DNA from: ATZT02 sp046048135
GTDB taxonomy: Bacteria > Actinomycetota > Actinomycetes > S36-B12 > UBA5976
Direction of reading: 5' to 3'
Assembly (NCBI GenBank): GCA_046048135.1
Contig: JBJOGR010000027.1
Location: 1-13,086 of the forward strand
DNA length: 13,086 bases
Position numbers and translations under genes: made by a program. Within the stretch, counting starts at the first letter, position 1. Each line of letters starts with the position of its first letter. The notes under the pieces were generated by a model. It had not been told where the DNA came from, searched no databases, and worked only from the letters and a program-made list of their open reading frames with translations. Shown in pieces: positions 1 to 5,944 of this stretch.

Positions 1-284
1 CCCACTCCTGCATACCTTGCGCTAAAGATTCCAGGGCGGTTATCAAGTGCTTCAACGACTAATCCTGAATCATCAGCTAAGGCGGGTAACTTTGTTAAAT
101 CATTTAATGCTCTTGCTTTTATAAGGGCATTTTCTGCAAAAGTAGCCCCGGTCTCTTCAATTTCTGGAACATTTTCAAATTCATTTTGGGAAACTAGTAA
201 AATTGAAGGTAATTTGTGGCTAAGTATTCTTTGGAATTCTTCTAACTTGTGAGTGTTAGCAGTGGCTAACACAATTTTTTTCAT
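1..284 (-). CDS. rdgB: RdgB/HAM1-type non-canonical purine NTP pyrophosphatase, 5' part only
   Basis: Cytoplasmic enzyme that hydrolyses dITP, XTP and ITP to the monophosphate, keeping deaminated purines out of DNA and RNA. Only the first 94 codons lie in the window; the C-terminal half runs off the left edge. The start of the protein carries the family signature TANTHKLEEF (Asn10, Lys13, Glu15/16, the substrate-binding SHNxxK-like motif). ADDSGL follows around residues 70-75, with the family's catalytic/metal-binding Asp in the DD pair, and then PGIFSARYAG around 84-93. The ATG lies 3 bases after the rph stop codon, so it is translated as the third gene of murI-rph-rdgB, an order common in actinobacteria. 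Nothing in the visible part is broken. Function is assigned from family motifs. Confidence 0.95.
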   Translation of the reverse strand, partial: MKKIVLATANTHKLEEFQRILSHKLPSILLVSQNEFENVPEIEETGATFAENALIKARALNDLTKLPALADDSGLVVEALDNRPGIFSARYAGV

Positions 285-287
285 GAT

Positions 288-1010
288 TTAAGCAAGAGCC
301 TTTTTTTGAAGTTGAGTAATTTCTCGGCAGCCTTGTGAGGCAAGTTCTAGCAATTGATCAAGTTCTTTTTTATCAAAAGGAGCACCCTCAGCAGTTCCTT
401 GTACTTCAATAAATTTGCCGCTTCCAGTCATTATTACGTTCATGTCAGTTTCTGCTCTAACATCATCTTCATAATGAAGATCTAATCTGATTTCTCCATC
501 TATCACTCCAACACTTACAGCTGCAACTGAATCGGTTAATACTTTTTCAACTGAATCAATAAATCCTTTTTCTTTGGCCCATCTCAAAGCATCAACCAGG
601 GCAACATAGGCTCCTGAAATTGCTGCAGTTCTTGTTCCCCCATCTGCTTGTAAAACATCGCAATCTAAAACAATTGTGTTTTCACCCATTGCTTTGTTAT
701 TAACTATCGCTCTTAAACTTCTTCCAACTAATCTAGAAATTTCTTGTGTTCTTCCGCCAAGTTTTCCTTTAACTGATTCTCGATCAGATCTAGATTCTGT
801 AGATCTTGGCAACATTGCATATTCAGCAGTTACCCAGCCTTCACCACTGTCTTTTTTAAATCTTGGAACACCTTCACTAAAAGTTGCAACACACAAAACT
901 CTGGTTCTACCGAAGTGAACTAAACATGAACCTTCTGCATTTTCTAACCAATTTCTTTCAAATTTAATTGGTCGTAATTGATCAGCACTTCGGCCATCAC
1001 TTCTTGTCAT
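288..1010 (-). CDS. rph: Ribonuclease PH (tRNA 3'-end phosphorolytic exoribonuclease)
   Basis: Phosphate-dependent 3'-5' exoribonuclease that trims tRNA precursors (and, in some bacteria, structured RNA) to the CCA end, releasing nucleoside diphosphates. The 240-residue length is normal for the family. The N-terminus has the RSDGR signature (residues 3-7). The phosphate-binding/active-site stretch DCDVLQADGGTRTA lies at about 116-129, with the GGTR arginine at 127. The C-terminal part has the usual VQGTAEGAPF (about 204-213). The ATG at 1010 lies 18 bases after the murI stop. Another ATG, at 1032, overlaps the murI stop but is in a different frame and meets a stop after 11 codons, so 1010 is preferred, although no strong ribosome-binding site is visible. 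The active site appears intact, unlike the truncated Rph of E. coli K-12 laboratory strains. Confidence 0.97.
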   Translation of the reverse strand: MTRSDGRSADQLRPIKFERNWLENAEGSCLVHFGRTRVLCVATFSEGVPRFKKDSGEGWVTAEYAMLPRSTESRSDRESVKGKLGGRTQEISRLVGRSLRAIVNNKAMGENTIVLDCDVLQADGGTRTAAISGAYVALVDALRWAKEKGFIDSVEKVLTDSVAAVSVGVIDGEIRLDLHYEDDVRAETDMNVIMTGSGKFIEVQGTAEGAPFDKKELDQLLELASQGCREITQLQKKALA

Positions 1011-1028
1011 TAAGAATCCAATCTTTTG

Positions 1029-1820
1029 TCATAACGAACCTACACTAATGACTTCAGGACCTAAAAACCTTTTCGCAAGTTTGGCGAAATTTTGACTTTC
1101 TCCTGTTACTAGAAATTCGTGACTTGGAGCTTTTTCGTTTTCTGATCTTTGAAGATTTTTAGAAACCAAAACTCGATACAAATCTTGTGCAGTTTCTTCT
1201 GCACTTGAAACTATTGCTACTTCACTTCCCAAGGTGTAGCCAATGACTCCACTAAGTAATGGGAAATGGGTACAACCTAAAACAACAGTGTCGATTCCTG
1301 AAGTTTTTAAATCTTTTAAATATTCCTCAGAGACTTGAAGTAATTCCTGGCCTGAGGTAATTCCTTTTTCAACAAATTCGACGAATCTTGGACAAGCTTG
1401 AGTAGCAAGTGAAATATCTAGTGCTGCAGCAAATGCGTCTTCATATGCGCCACTTTCAATTGTTGCTCTAGTTCCAATGACACCTACTTTTTTATTTCTA
1501 GTTACCGTGACAGCTCTTCGCACAGCTGGTCCAATAACTTCTAAAACAGGAACTGAGTAACGCTCGCGAGCATCTCGTAAAGTTGCCGCAGATGCAGTGT
1601 TACAAGCAATTACTAAAGCTTTAACTCCATCTTCAACTAACTTGTCCATAATATTTAAGGCAAATTCTCTAACTTGAGCAATTGGTTTTGGTCCATATGG
1701 GCCATTAGCTGTATCGCCTACATATTTAATAGCCTCATTAGGTAGCTGATCAAGGATTGCTCGGGCAACGGTTAATCCCCCGACCCCAGAGTCAAGAATT
1801 CCAATTGGCAGATTATTCAT
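1029..1820 (-). CDS. murI: Glutamate racemase
   Basis: Interconverts L- and D-glutamate in the cytoplasm, providing D-Glu for the peptidoglycan stem peptide. The 263-residue length is typical. The cofactor-independent two-cysteine mechanism can be read directly: GILDSGVGGLTV (Asp10, Ser11) at the N-terminus, ACNTASA with Cys73, and GCTHFPLL with Cys183 and His185. YVGDTANGPYGPK at about 33-45 is another family block. It is the first gene of murI-rph-rdgB and is read away from the actinorhodopsin gene, from which it is separated by a 239-base (251 to the preferred start) divergent region. The ATG at 1820 has no clear Shine-Dalgarno sequence. In Mycobacterium tuberculosis murI, rphA and rdgB lie in the same order a few genes after clpS, which makes the nearby clpS block here meaningful. 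Confidence 0.97.
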   Translation of the reverse strand: MNNLPIGILDSGVGGLTVARAILDQLPNEAIKYVGDTANGPYGPKPIAQVREFALNIMDKLVEDGVKALVIACNTASAATLRDARERYSVPVLEVIGPAVRRAVTVTRNKKVGVIGTRATIESGAYEDAFAAALDISLATQACPRFVEFVEKGITSGQELLQVSEEYLKDLKTSGIDTVVLGCTHFPLLSGVIGYTLGSEVAIVSSAEETAQDLYRVLVSKNLQRSENEKAPSHEFLVTGESQNFAKLAKRFLGPEVISVGSL

Positions 1821-1948
1821 AAGTTAATAAACAAGCCTATTAGGTAAAACTTGTAGCCCTAATAGTCCGCATTCGACTTAAATCATGCCTCACTTGCCTC
1901 ACTAATTAACAATTTACCCAAAATCTATGCATGAAACTTGTTCAAATG

Positions 1949-1978
1949 TTGTCCAAAATCCAAAACTAGAGATATGGT
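1949..1978 (+). promoter_or_regulatory. Candidate actinorhodopsin promoter
   Basis: TTGTCC at 1949-1954 matches four of six positions of TTGACA. TATGGT at 1973-1978 fits the TANNNT rule for a -10 element. The spacing is 18 bases. It would start transcription near 1984, giving a leader of roughly 75-90 bases. No other pair in this region looked as good, but promoters cannot be proved by eye. Confidence 0.4.
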
Positions 1979-1986
1979 CTGTAACA

Positions 1987-2001
1987 GCCCGAAATTCGGG
2001 C
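1987..2001. repeat. 15-base inverted repeat at the predicted 5' end of the actinorhodopsin mRNA
   Basis: GCCCGAA and TTCGGGC flank a single A, a nearly perfect palindrome of G/C-rich arms in an AT-rich region. As RNA it would form a 5-bp GCCCG/CGGGC stem with a 5-base loop. It starts only about 3 bases after the predicted transcription start and about 58 bases before the first ATG. It could be an operator for a dimeric regulator or a 5' stem-loop that protects the mRNA. It has no U-tract, so it is not a terminator. Confidence 0.6.
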
Positions 2002-2071
2002 GGTAGCAGTTTGAGGATTGTTTTAACAAAACAAAAATTGAACAAGCTACTTTGTCGTCATGGGAGTCGGC

Positions 2072-2881
2072 ATGGTTGGAATATCTGAATTGTCCAATGG
2101 ACAATTTCAGGCTGTCTACAACGTCTTGTCATTTGCACTAGCATCAATGATTTTTGCAACAGTATTTATGCTAGCTGCGCAAGGCCGCGTATTGCCTCGT
2201 TACCGTCAAGCGCTAGTTACATCAGCAATTGTTACCGGTATCGCTGCTTATCACTACTTCAGAATTTTTGATTCTTTCCGTCACGCATATGTGCAAACAA
2301 CTGTTGGTGGAAGTTATTCATTAACTGCTGGAGAAGGATTCAACGAAGCTTATCGTTATGTTGACTGGCTTCTAACAGTTCCTTTGCTACTTGTAGAAAC
2401 AGTTGCAGTTCTTGCATTAGCAAAGAAAGTACAAAGCCAATTGCTAGTACGTTTAATTCCTGCTTCAGTTTTGATGATCGCTCTTGGTTATCCAGGTGAA
2501 GTAGCACTTGAAGTTGCACCTAAATTAGTTTGGGGCGCACTTTCAACAATTCCATTCCTATACATTCTTTACATCTTGTTTGTTGAACTAGGTAAATCAC
2601 TAGGACGTCAACCAGCAGGAGTTGCAAAAGAAGTAAGAGGATTACGTTTGACTTTGATCGCAACCTGGGGTGTTTACCCAATCAGCTATCTATTCCCTGT
2701 AATTGGTGAATTGACAGCAAACGATTGGTTCACAGGTGCTGACTCATTTGTACTTCGTCAATACGGATACTCAATTGCTGACGTAACAGCAAAAGCAGTA
2801 TTCGGTCTTGTAATTTACAAGATTGCTCGCATGAAGAGCTTTGCTGACGATCGTGCATTTGCAAAAGCAGAAGGTCACTAA
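2072..2881 (+). CDS. actR: Actinorhodopsin, light-driven proton-pumping microbial rhodopsin
   Basis: Seven-helix retinal protein of the inner membrane that pumps protons outward on illumination. The preferred start is ATG 2072 (MVGISELSNGQ), because GGGAG at 2062-2066 is placed 5 bases before it; an in-frame ATG at 2060 would add four residues but lacks such a site. Numbering from 2060, helix C reads RYVDWLLTVPLLLVE: Asp102 (proton acceptor), Thr106 and Glu113 (cytoplasmic donor) give the DTE pattern of proteorhodopsin-like proton pumps. Leu110 is at the tuning position that gives green absorption in proteorhodopsin. His65 in AAYHYFRIF is the likely partner of the acceptor Asp. Lys235 in helix G (DVTAKAVFG) is the retinal Schiff-base lysine. 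A helix-E glycine (WGALSTIPF, Gly159) may leave room for a carotenoid antenna, as in xanthorhodopsin. The gene uses CGT/CGC arginine codons and is visibly more GC-rich than the genes around it, as expected for high expression. No retinal-synthesis gene is in the window. Confidence 0.97.
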   Translation: MVGISELSNGQFQAVYNVLSFALASMIFATVFMLAAQGRVLPRYRQALVTSAIVTGIAAYHYFRIFDSFRHAYVQTTVGGSYSLTAGEGFNEAYRYVDWLLTVPLLLVETVAVLALAKKVQSQLLVRLIPASVLMIALGYPGEVALEVAPKLVWGALSTIPFLYILYILFVELGKSLGRQPAGVAKEVRGLRLTLIATWGVYPISYLFPVIGELTANDWFTGADSFVLRQYGYSIADVTAKAVFGLVIYKIARMKSFADDRAFAKAEGH

Positions 2882-2886
2882 GAACT

Positions 2887-2932
2887 AAATAAATAAAGGC
2901 CCTGGATGAAAATCCGGGGCCTTTATTTATTT
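2887..2932. terminator. Strong bidirectional intrinsic terminator after the actinorhodopsin gene
   Basis: AAATAAATAAAGGCCC (2887-2902) and GGGCCTTTATTTATTT (2917-2932) are perfectly complementary over 16 bp. A T/G wobble pair (2903/2916) and GGAT/ATCC continue the stem to a GAAA loop (2908-2911), about 21 pairs closed by a GNRA-type tetraloop. The A/T-rich base of the stem supplies the U-rich side on both strands. It starts 5 bases after the actinorhodopsin stop and also covers the last three codons and stop of the converging DUF2017 gene. Confidence 0.9.
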
Positions 2933-3465
2933 AACTCCTCTAATAAATTTGACTGTAACCAAGTAAGCCATGAATAAATTTCTTGAGCATGATCCTTTTC
3001 TTCTGATTCATCTTCTTCAAAATCATTTTTAATGCCGATTCGAGTACCTAAAGCTAATCGAACATCATTTAACACAGTAAGCCAGGTTTGAAAATCTTTA
3101 GCTTTAATTTTTGAAATTTGATCAGGTTCAGGCAAGTTTTCTAATACATGTTTAGCATTTTTTATTTTCAATTCTCTCAGAGATCTTTCAGTAAAACGTC
3201 GAAATTCATCAGCTGACTCTTTATCATTCTGGTAGGCGTCGGGCAAAAGTCTTAATAAAACTTCATCATTTGGTCTTGTTATTTTTGAATCGATTCCAAC
3301 AATTTTTGCAAGAGGATCTAATTCTTTTTCACTTTCTTCAGGTTCTAACAGAGAAATTATTTGCTCAATAAGTGTTGACAAGAGCGCGATTTCCAAAGGC
3401 TCTAAAAATAGAGTTATTACCTGCTTATTTTCTTTTCTAAATCCTCTGCCTATTTCTTGATTCAT
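2923..3465 (-). CDS. DUF2017-family protein downstream of clpS
   Basis: Function unknown. I recognise it by position and general character as the DUF2017 protein that follows clpS in many actinobacteria. From the start used here it has 180 residues, mostly charged and predicted helical, with no signal peptide or membrane segment. There are hydrophobic helices near the N-terminus (residues about 16-40: VITLFLEPLEIALLSTLIEQ) and an acidic stretch, DFEEDESEEKD, near 148-158. The ATG at 3465 overlaps the clpS stop as ATGA (4 bases), which favours it over the TTG at 3486 that would add seven residues and a longer overlap. Coupling to clpS suggests a role connected with ClpS or Clp proteolysis, but that is inference from context. 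Its 3' end lies inside the terminator hairpin shared with the actinorhodopsin gene. Confidence 0.8.
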   Translation of the reverse strand: MNQEIGRGFRKENKQVITLFLEPLEIALLSTLIEQIISLLEPEESEKELDPLAKIVGIDSKITRPNDEVLLRLLPDAYQNDKESADEFRRFTERSLRELKIKNAKHVLENLPEPDQISKIKAKDFQTWLTVLNDVRLALGTRIGIKNDFEEDESEEKDHAQEIYSWLTWLQSNLLEELNK

Positions 3466-3743
3466 GATTTTTGCAAAGTTGCCCAAAGCCCATAAGAATG
3501 CATAGCGTTTACGTCTTTTTCCATTTCTTCTCTCGATCCTGAACTGACCACGGCTTTGCCATCATTGTGCACTTGAAGCATTAAACTTTCTGCTTTTTCC
3601 TTGGAATATTTGAAATATGTCATAAATACATATGTCACATAATTCATTAAGTTAATTGGATCATTCCAAACAATACAAACCCATAAAGCATTTGTTAATT
3701 CTTCTTTTTGAAGTTCGGTAACATTTCCTGGGGCAATCGTCAT
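3462..3743 (-). CDS. clpS: ATP-dependent Clp protease adaptor ClpS
   Basis: Small cytoplasmic adaptor that binds the N-terminal domain of the Clp ATPase (ClpC/ClpA) and delivers proteins with N-degron residues for degradation. The 93 residues carry the ClpS core VWNDPINLMNYVTYVF (about 25-40), in which Asn27 and Asp28 correspond to the residues that hold the substrate's alpha-amino group. The second half has LMLQVHNDGKAVV (about 54-66), with His59 at the other pocket position. The ATG shares one base with the DUF3039 stop (TAATG), and the TGA is shared with the DUF2017 start (ATGA), so the three genes are almost certainly co-translated. All binding-pocket residues that I can recognise are present. 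Confidence 0.95.
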   Translation of the reverse strand: MTIAPGNVTELQKEELTNALWVCIVWNDPINLMNYVTYVFMTYFKYSKEKAESLMLQVHNDGKAVVSSGSREEMEKDVNAMHSYGLWATLQKS

Positions 3744-3988
3744 TATTTTTTCAATGATTCAAATATTTTTTGGCAGTCTGGGCAAATTGGAAATTTTGAT
3801 GGGTCTCGTCCTGGTATCCAGACTTTGCCACAGAGTGCTATTACCGGTTTTCCAGTGACAGCACTTTCAACTATTTTTTCTTTTTCTACATAATGAGCAA
3901 ACTTCTCATGATCGCCATCTTCAGCAGTAGAAGTCGGTTTTTCTTCCAGCAGAGTGTCAGTTATTGAACCTGGGTTATCAAGAGGCAT
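3743..3988 (-). CDS. DUF3039-family small putative zinc-binding protein
   Basis: Actinobacterial protein of unknown function, 81 residues from the ATG used here. The family's signature is clear in the second half: GDHEKFAHYV (about 25-34), TGKPVIALCGKVWIPGRDP (about 45-63) and FPICPDCQKIF (about 66-76). Cys53, Cys69 and Cys72, perhaps with His27 or His32, could form a zinc site; this is inference from residue spacing. A GTG at 3994 would add two residues. No Shine-Dalgarno sequence precedes either start; TAGATT ends 6 bases before ATG 3988 and could be the -10 element of a leaderless mRNA. It is the first gene of the DUF3039-clpS-DUF2017 set and is read away from the carbamoyltransferase gene. 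Confidence 0.85.
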   Translation of the reverse strand: MPLDNPGSITDTLLEEKPTSTAEDGDHEKFAHYVEKEKIVESAVTGKPVIALCGKVWIPGRDPSKFPICPDCQKIFESLKK

Positions 3989-4065
3989 AGTCACAATCTA
4001 ATTGTTACAGACTCCTTGGATAGACTCATCTTTTCAAGCACTAATACTGATGAAAGTAGTGGAAA

Positions 4066-5058
4066 ATGAATCTAAAGGGAAGAGATTTCCTCAAGGAGAT
4101 TGATTTTTCTAAAGACGAATTCTTACAAATAATTGAGACCGCTGAAAAATTAAAGAAAAAGAAAAAAAGTGGTCGAGAAAAGAAGTATTTAAAAGGCAAA
4201 AATATTGCTCTTATTTTTGAAAAAACTTCGACCAGAACTAGAGCTGCTTTTGATGTTGCCGCACACGATCAAGGTGCCTTTACTACTTTCTTTGATTCAA
4301 GTTCTTCTCAATTAGGGCATAAAGAATCAATTTCAGACACTGCTCAAGTCTTAGACAAAATGTTTGATGCGATTGAATACCGTGGCTTTGCACAAGAATC
4401 TGTTGAAGAGTTAGCAAAATATTCCAAAGTTCCTGTATTTAATGGATTAACCGATCTTTGGCATCCAACTCAAATGTTGGCAGATGTTTTAACTATGAAA
4501 GAAAATTCAAATAAAAAAATAAATGATATATCTTTTGCCTATTTAGGTGATGCTAGAAATAATATGGGAAATTCTTTATTAGTAACTGCTGCACTTCTTG
4601 GTATGGACGTACGACTTGTTGCACCAAAATCACTTGTACCGAATATAGAAATTCAAGAAATTGCTTCAAAATTAAGTACCTCTTCGGGAGCCAGAATCAC
4701 TATTACTGAAGATGTTGCAACAGGTGTTAAAGATGTGGACTTTATTCACACAGATGTGTGGGTATCTATGGGTGAAGCAGAAAGTGTGTGGAATGAGCGA
4801 ATTAATTTATTGAACCCATATAGAGTTACAAAAGAAGTTATTGAATTATCAAATAACAGAAATATTAAATTTATGCATTGTCTTCCTGCCTATTACGATG
4901 ATAAAACTTTAATTGGTAAAAAAATAAAAGATAGTTTTGGAATTGAAGGAATTGAAGTAACGAAAGAAGTATTTCAATCTTCTAATTCAATTGTTTTTGA
5001 TCAAGCAGAAAATAGAATGCACACAATTAAAGCTTTATTAGTTGAAACATTAGCTTAA
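4066..5058 (+). CDS. argF: Ornithine carbamoyltransferase, long (ArgI/ArcB-like) type
   Basis: Cytoplasmic enzyme that makes citrulline and phosphate from ornithine and carbamoyl phosphate (arginine biosynthesis) or runs in reverse in the arginine deiminase pathway. Motifs: STRTR (residues 55-59) and HPTQ (133-136) for carbamoyl phosphate, DARNNMGNS (162-170), the ornithine-binding SMG loop DVWVSMGE (230-237), HCLP with Cys272 (271-274), and the C-terminal Arg317. At 330 residues, and with the LKGKNIALIFEK and GHKESISDTAQVL blocks, it resembles E. coli ArgI and ArcB more than the roughly 307-residue ArgF of mycobacteria. No other arg or arc gene is nearby, so the direction of the reaction cannot be told. 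The gene is very AT- and lysine-rich (KKKKKSGREKK near 30-40). A weak GTGG precedes the ATG, and TAATACT (4042-4048) is a possible -10 element. The symbol follows general use; arcB or argI are possible. Confidence 0.93.
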   Translation: MNLKGRDFLKEIDFSKDEFLQIIETAEKLKKKKKSGREKKYLKGKNIALIFEKTSTRTRAAFDVAAHDQGAFTTFFDSSSSQLGHKESISDTAQVLDKMFDAIEYRGFAQESVEELAKYSKVPVFNGLTDLWHPTQMLADVLTMKENSNKKINDISFAYLGDARNNMGNSLLVTAALLGMDVRLVAPKSLVPNIEIQEIASKLSTSSGARITITEDVATGVKDVDFIHTDVWVSMGEAESVWNERINLLNPYRVTKEVIELSNNRNIKFMHCLPAYYDDKTLIGKKIKDSFGIEGIEVTKEVFQSSNSIVFDQAENRMHTIKALLVETLA

Positions 5059-5060
5059 AA

Positions 5061-5094
5061 AAATTACCCGCTTAATTTCTTAAGCGGGTAATTT
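5061..5094. terminator. Bidirectional intrinsic terminator between argF and csp
   Basis: AAATTACCCGCTTAA (5061-5075) and TTAAGCGGGTAATTT (5080-5094) form a perfect 15-bp stem with a 4-base loop. There are A-rich bases on the left and T-rich bases on the right. It begins 2 bases after the carbamoyltransferase stop and lies 15 bases past the csp stop, so it can end transcription from both converging genes. Confidence 0.88.
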
Positions 5095-5109
5095 GTAGAA
5101 GTCCGGGTC

Positions 5110-5313
5110 TTAAAGTGGTCGCACGTTTGCGGCTTGTGGACCTTTTTGGCCTTCAGTGATATCGAATTCAACTCTTTGTTCTTCGTTTAAACTACGATAA
5201 CCGTCGGATTGAATTGCTGAATAGTGAACGAACACGTCTGGTCCGCCTCCATCTGGAGCTAAGAATCCAAAGCCCTTTTCTGAGTTAAACCATTTGACGC
5301 TGCCTTGTGGCAT
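5110..5313 (-). CDS. cspA: CspA-family cold-shock domain protein
   Basis: 67-residue single cold-shock domain, an OB-fold that binds single-stranded RNA/DNA and acts as an RNA chaperone in the cytoplasm. RNP1 is KGFGFL (about 13-18) and RNP2 is VFVHYS (about 27-32). The start MPQGSVKWFN is typical of actinobacterial Csp proteins. AGGAG (plus-strand positions 5322-5326) lies 8 bases before the ATG, one of the clearest ribosome-binding sites here. The leader is GC-richer than its surroundings and contains a possible short upstream ORF that runs over this ribosome-binding site. It is a single-gene unit bounded by terminators on both sides. Whether it is cold-induced cannot be told from sequence. 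Confidence 0.95.
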   Translation of the reverse strand: MPQGSVKWFNSEKGFGFLAPDGGGPDVFVHYSAIQSDGYRSLNEEQRVEFDITEGQKGPQAANVRPL

Positions 5314-5315
5314 AT

Positions 5316-5396
5316 TTATTTCTCCTGCTTTTGTTGATTAAACCGCTCAATGCTTTTGCCTAAACGGGGCCGTTCGCCGCTGACTTTCTCCGGCAT
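5316..5396 (-). CDS. Possible 26-codon upstream ORF in the csp leader
   Basis: An ATG at 5396 opens a 26-codon reading frame, rich in Glu, Lys, Arg and Gln, starting MPEKVSGERPRLGK. It ends with TAA at 5316-5318, only 2 bases before the csp ATG; its codons CAG-GAG contain the csp ribosome-binding site. AAGGTG lies about 7 bases upstream of its ATG, a plausible Shine-Dalgarno sequence. An open frame of this length is not statistically rare, so the case depends on placement. If translated, it would couple to csp. I do not recognise the peptide. Confidence 0.25.
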   Translation of the reverse strand: MPEKVSGERPRLGKSIERFNQQKQEK

Positions 5397-5489
5397 CTTC
5401 GGACACCTTACATAAATCATTAACTTGCAACCATTAGTAACTCTACGGCATTTGTCGTGATTTAAATCAGTGGGGCATTGAAATTGTGT
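5319..5489. other. csp leader and promoter region
   Basis: Apart from the possible small ORF, the stretch between the csp start and the tmRNA terminator contains a GC-rich patch (about 5365-5395) that could fold in the csp leader RNA, and upstream AT-rich sequence where the csp promoter must lie. TTGCAA (5431-5436 on the plus strand as ttgcaa) and TAAGGT are visible on the minus strand, but their spacing (14) is poor, so I do not name a promoter. Confidence 0.35.
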
Positions 5490-5541
5490 AAAAGAAAAAC
5501 AAGCAAATAAACCTTTTTTTTACTCAAGGTTTATTTGCTTG
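5490..5541 (-). terminator. Intrinsic terminator of the tmRNA gene
   Basis: Read on the minus strand, CAAGCAAATAAACCTT (5541-5526) pairs perfectly over 16 bp with AAGGTTTATTTGCTTG (5515-5500) around a 10-base loop, followed by TTTTTCTTTT (5499-5490). It begins 12 bases after the tmRNA 3' end. It is a textbook terminator and ends the long prfB-to-ssrA unit or the ssrA transcript alone. Confidence 0.92.
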
Positions 5542-5553
5542 ACGAAGGGTTTG

Positions 5554-5926
5554 TGGAGGTGGCGGGATTTGAACCCGCGTCCATCAGTGTCGTACTAGGG
5601 CTTCTCCGGGCGCATCCACGTTTATGTGTTCTTGACCTGCTGGTTACTTGTGGCCTTGCCAGCAACACGGTCGAAGTTACTTTTTAATTTTCCATTTAAT
5701 CTAGTAACCCGACTAAATGGTGATCCTTCTAGCGACGCCAAATCTCAGATCGAAGGAACTTCTGAGTTGACGGACTTTATGGCTAAAGCTACTTTAAGCA
5801 GCTAGAGCAAAGTCAGTGCGAGATTTATTTGCACTTATTTTTTCAAGACATGGTTTACGAGATCTGTCCTGAACCTCGGCCCGCTTCACCTAACGCGATT
5901 CACTGTTGTCGAAACCGTTCACCCCC
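5554..5926 (-). ncRNA. ssrA: Transfer-messenger RNA (tmRNA), tag ANKSRTDFALAA
   Basis: Rescues ribosomes stalled on broken mRNAs by acting first as alanyl-tRNA and then as mRNA. The 5' end GGGGGTGAACGGTTTCGAC (from 5926) pairs, as GGGGGUG, with CACCUCC next to the 3' end, giving the 7-bp acceptor stem with one G-U pair. The T-arm sequence GGTTCAAATCC is at about 5575-5565. The resume codon GCA starts at 5832, and the tag frame reads ANKSRTDFALAA followed by TAA (5794-5796). The ALAA end is the Clp-protease degron seen in bacterial tags. The genomic bases after the discriminator A are CAA, so the CCA end seems not to be encoded and would be added by tRNA nucleotidyltransferase. Its partner gene smpB lies 48 bases upstream on the same strand. 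One-piece, standard-order tmRNA of 373 bases; ends are judged by eye from the acceptor stem. Confidence 0.97.
5794..5832 (-). other. tmRNA tag-peptide reading frame
   Basis: Twelve codons plus TAA inside ssrA: GCA (resume codon) through GCT GCT TAA, encoding ANKSRTDFALAA. It has the usual ALAA C-terminus recognised by ClpXP-type proteases and a polar, charged N-terminal part. Confidence 0.93.
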
Positions 5927-5944
5927 TATTTAGTTGTATTTCAC

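Larger units (their letters stand above)
1821..2059. promoter_or_regulatory. Divergent intergenic region between murI and the actinorhodopsin gene
   Basis: About 240 bases without a supportable gene, holding the regulatory sequences of two divergent genes. On the plus strand, TTGTCC (1949-1954) and TATGGT (1973-1978) are 18 bases apart and resemble a sigma-70 type -35/-10 pair. A start of transcription near 1984 would follow. Downstream are a GCCCGAA/TTCGGGC inverted repeat (1987-2001) and a second short inverted repeat, TTGTTTT/AAAACAA (2018-2034). I could not identify a convincing murI promoter on the minus strand. The promoter call is pattern matching only. Confidence 0.45.

Noticed and set aside
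676..918. 80-codon plus-strand ORF
   Set aside because: It lies wholly inside rph on the opposite strand; rph has clear motifs and this product resembles nothing.
3466..3486. TTG start adding seven residues to the DUF2017 protein
   Set aside because: The ATG at 3465 overlaps the clpS stop as ATGA, a typical coupled start, while the TTG has no ribosome-binding site and lies deeper inside clpS.
3708..3893. 61-codon plus-strand ORF
   Set aside because: It is antisense to clpS and the DUF3039 gene, both supported by conserved motifs.
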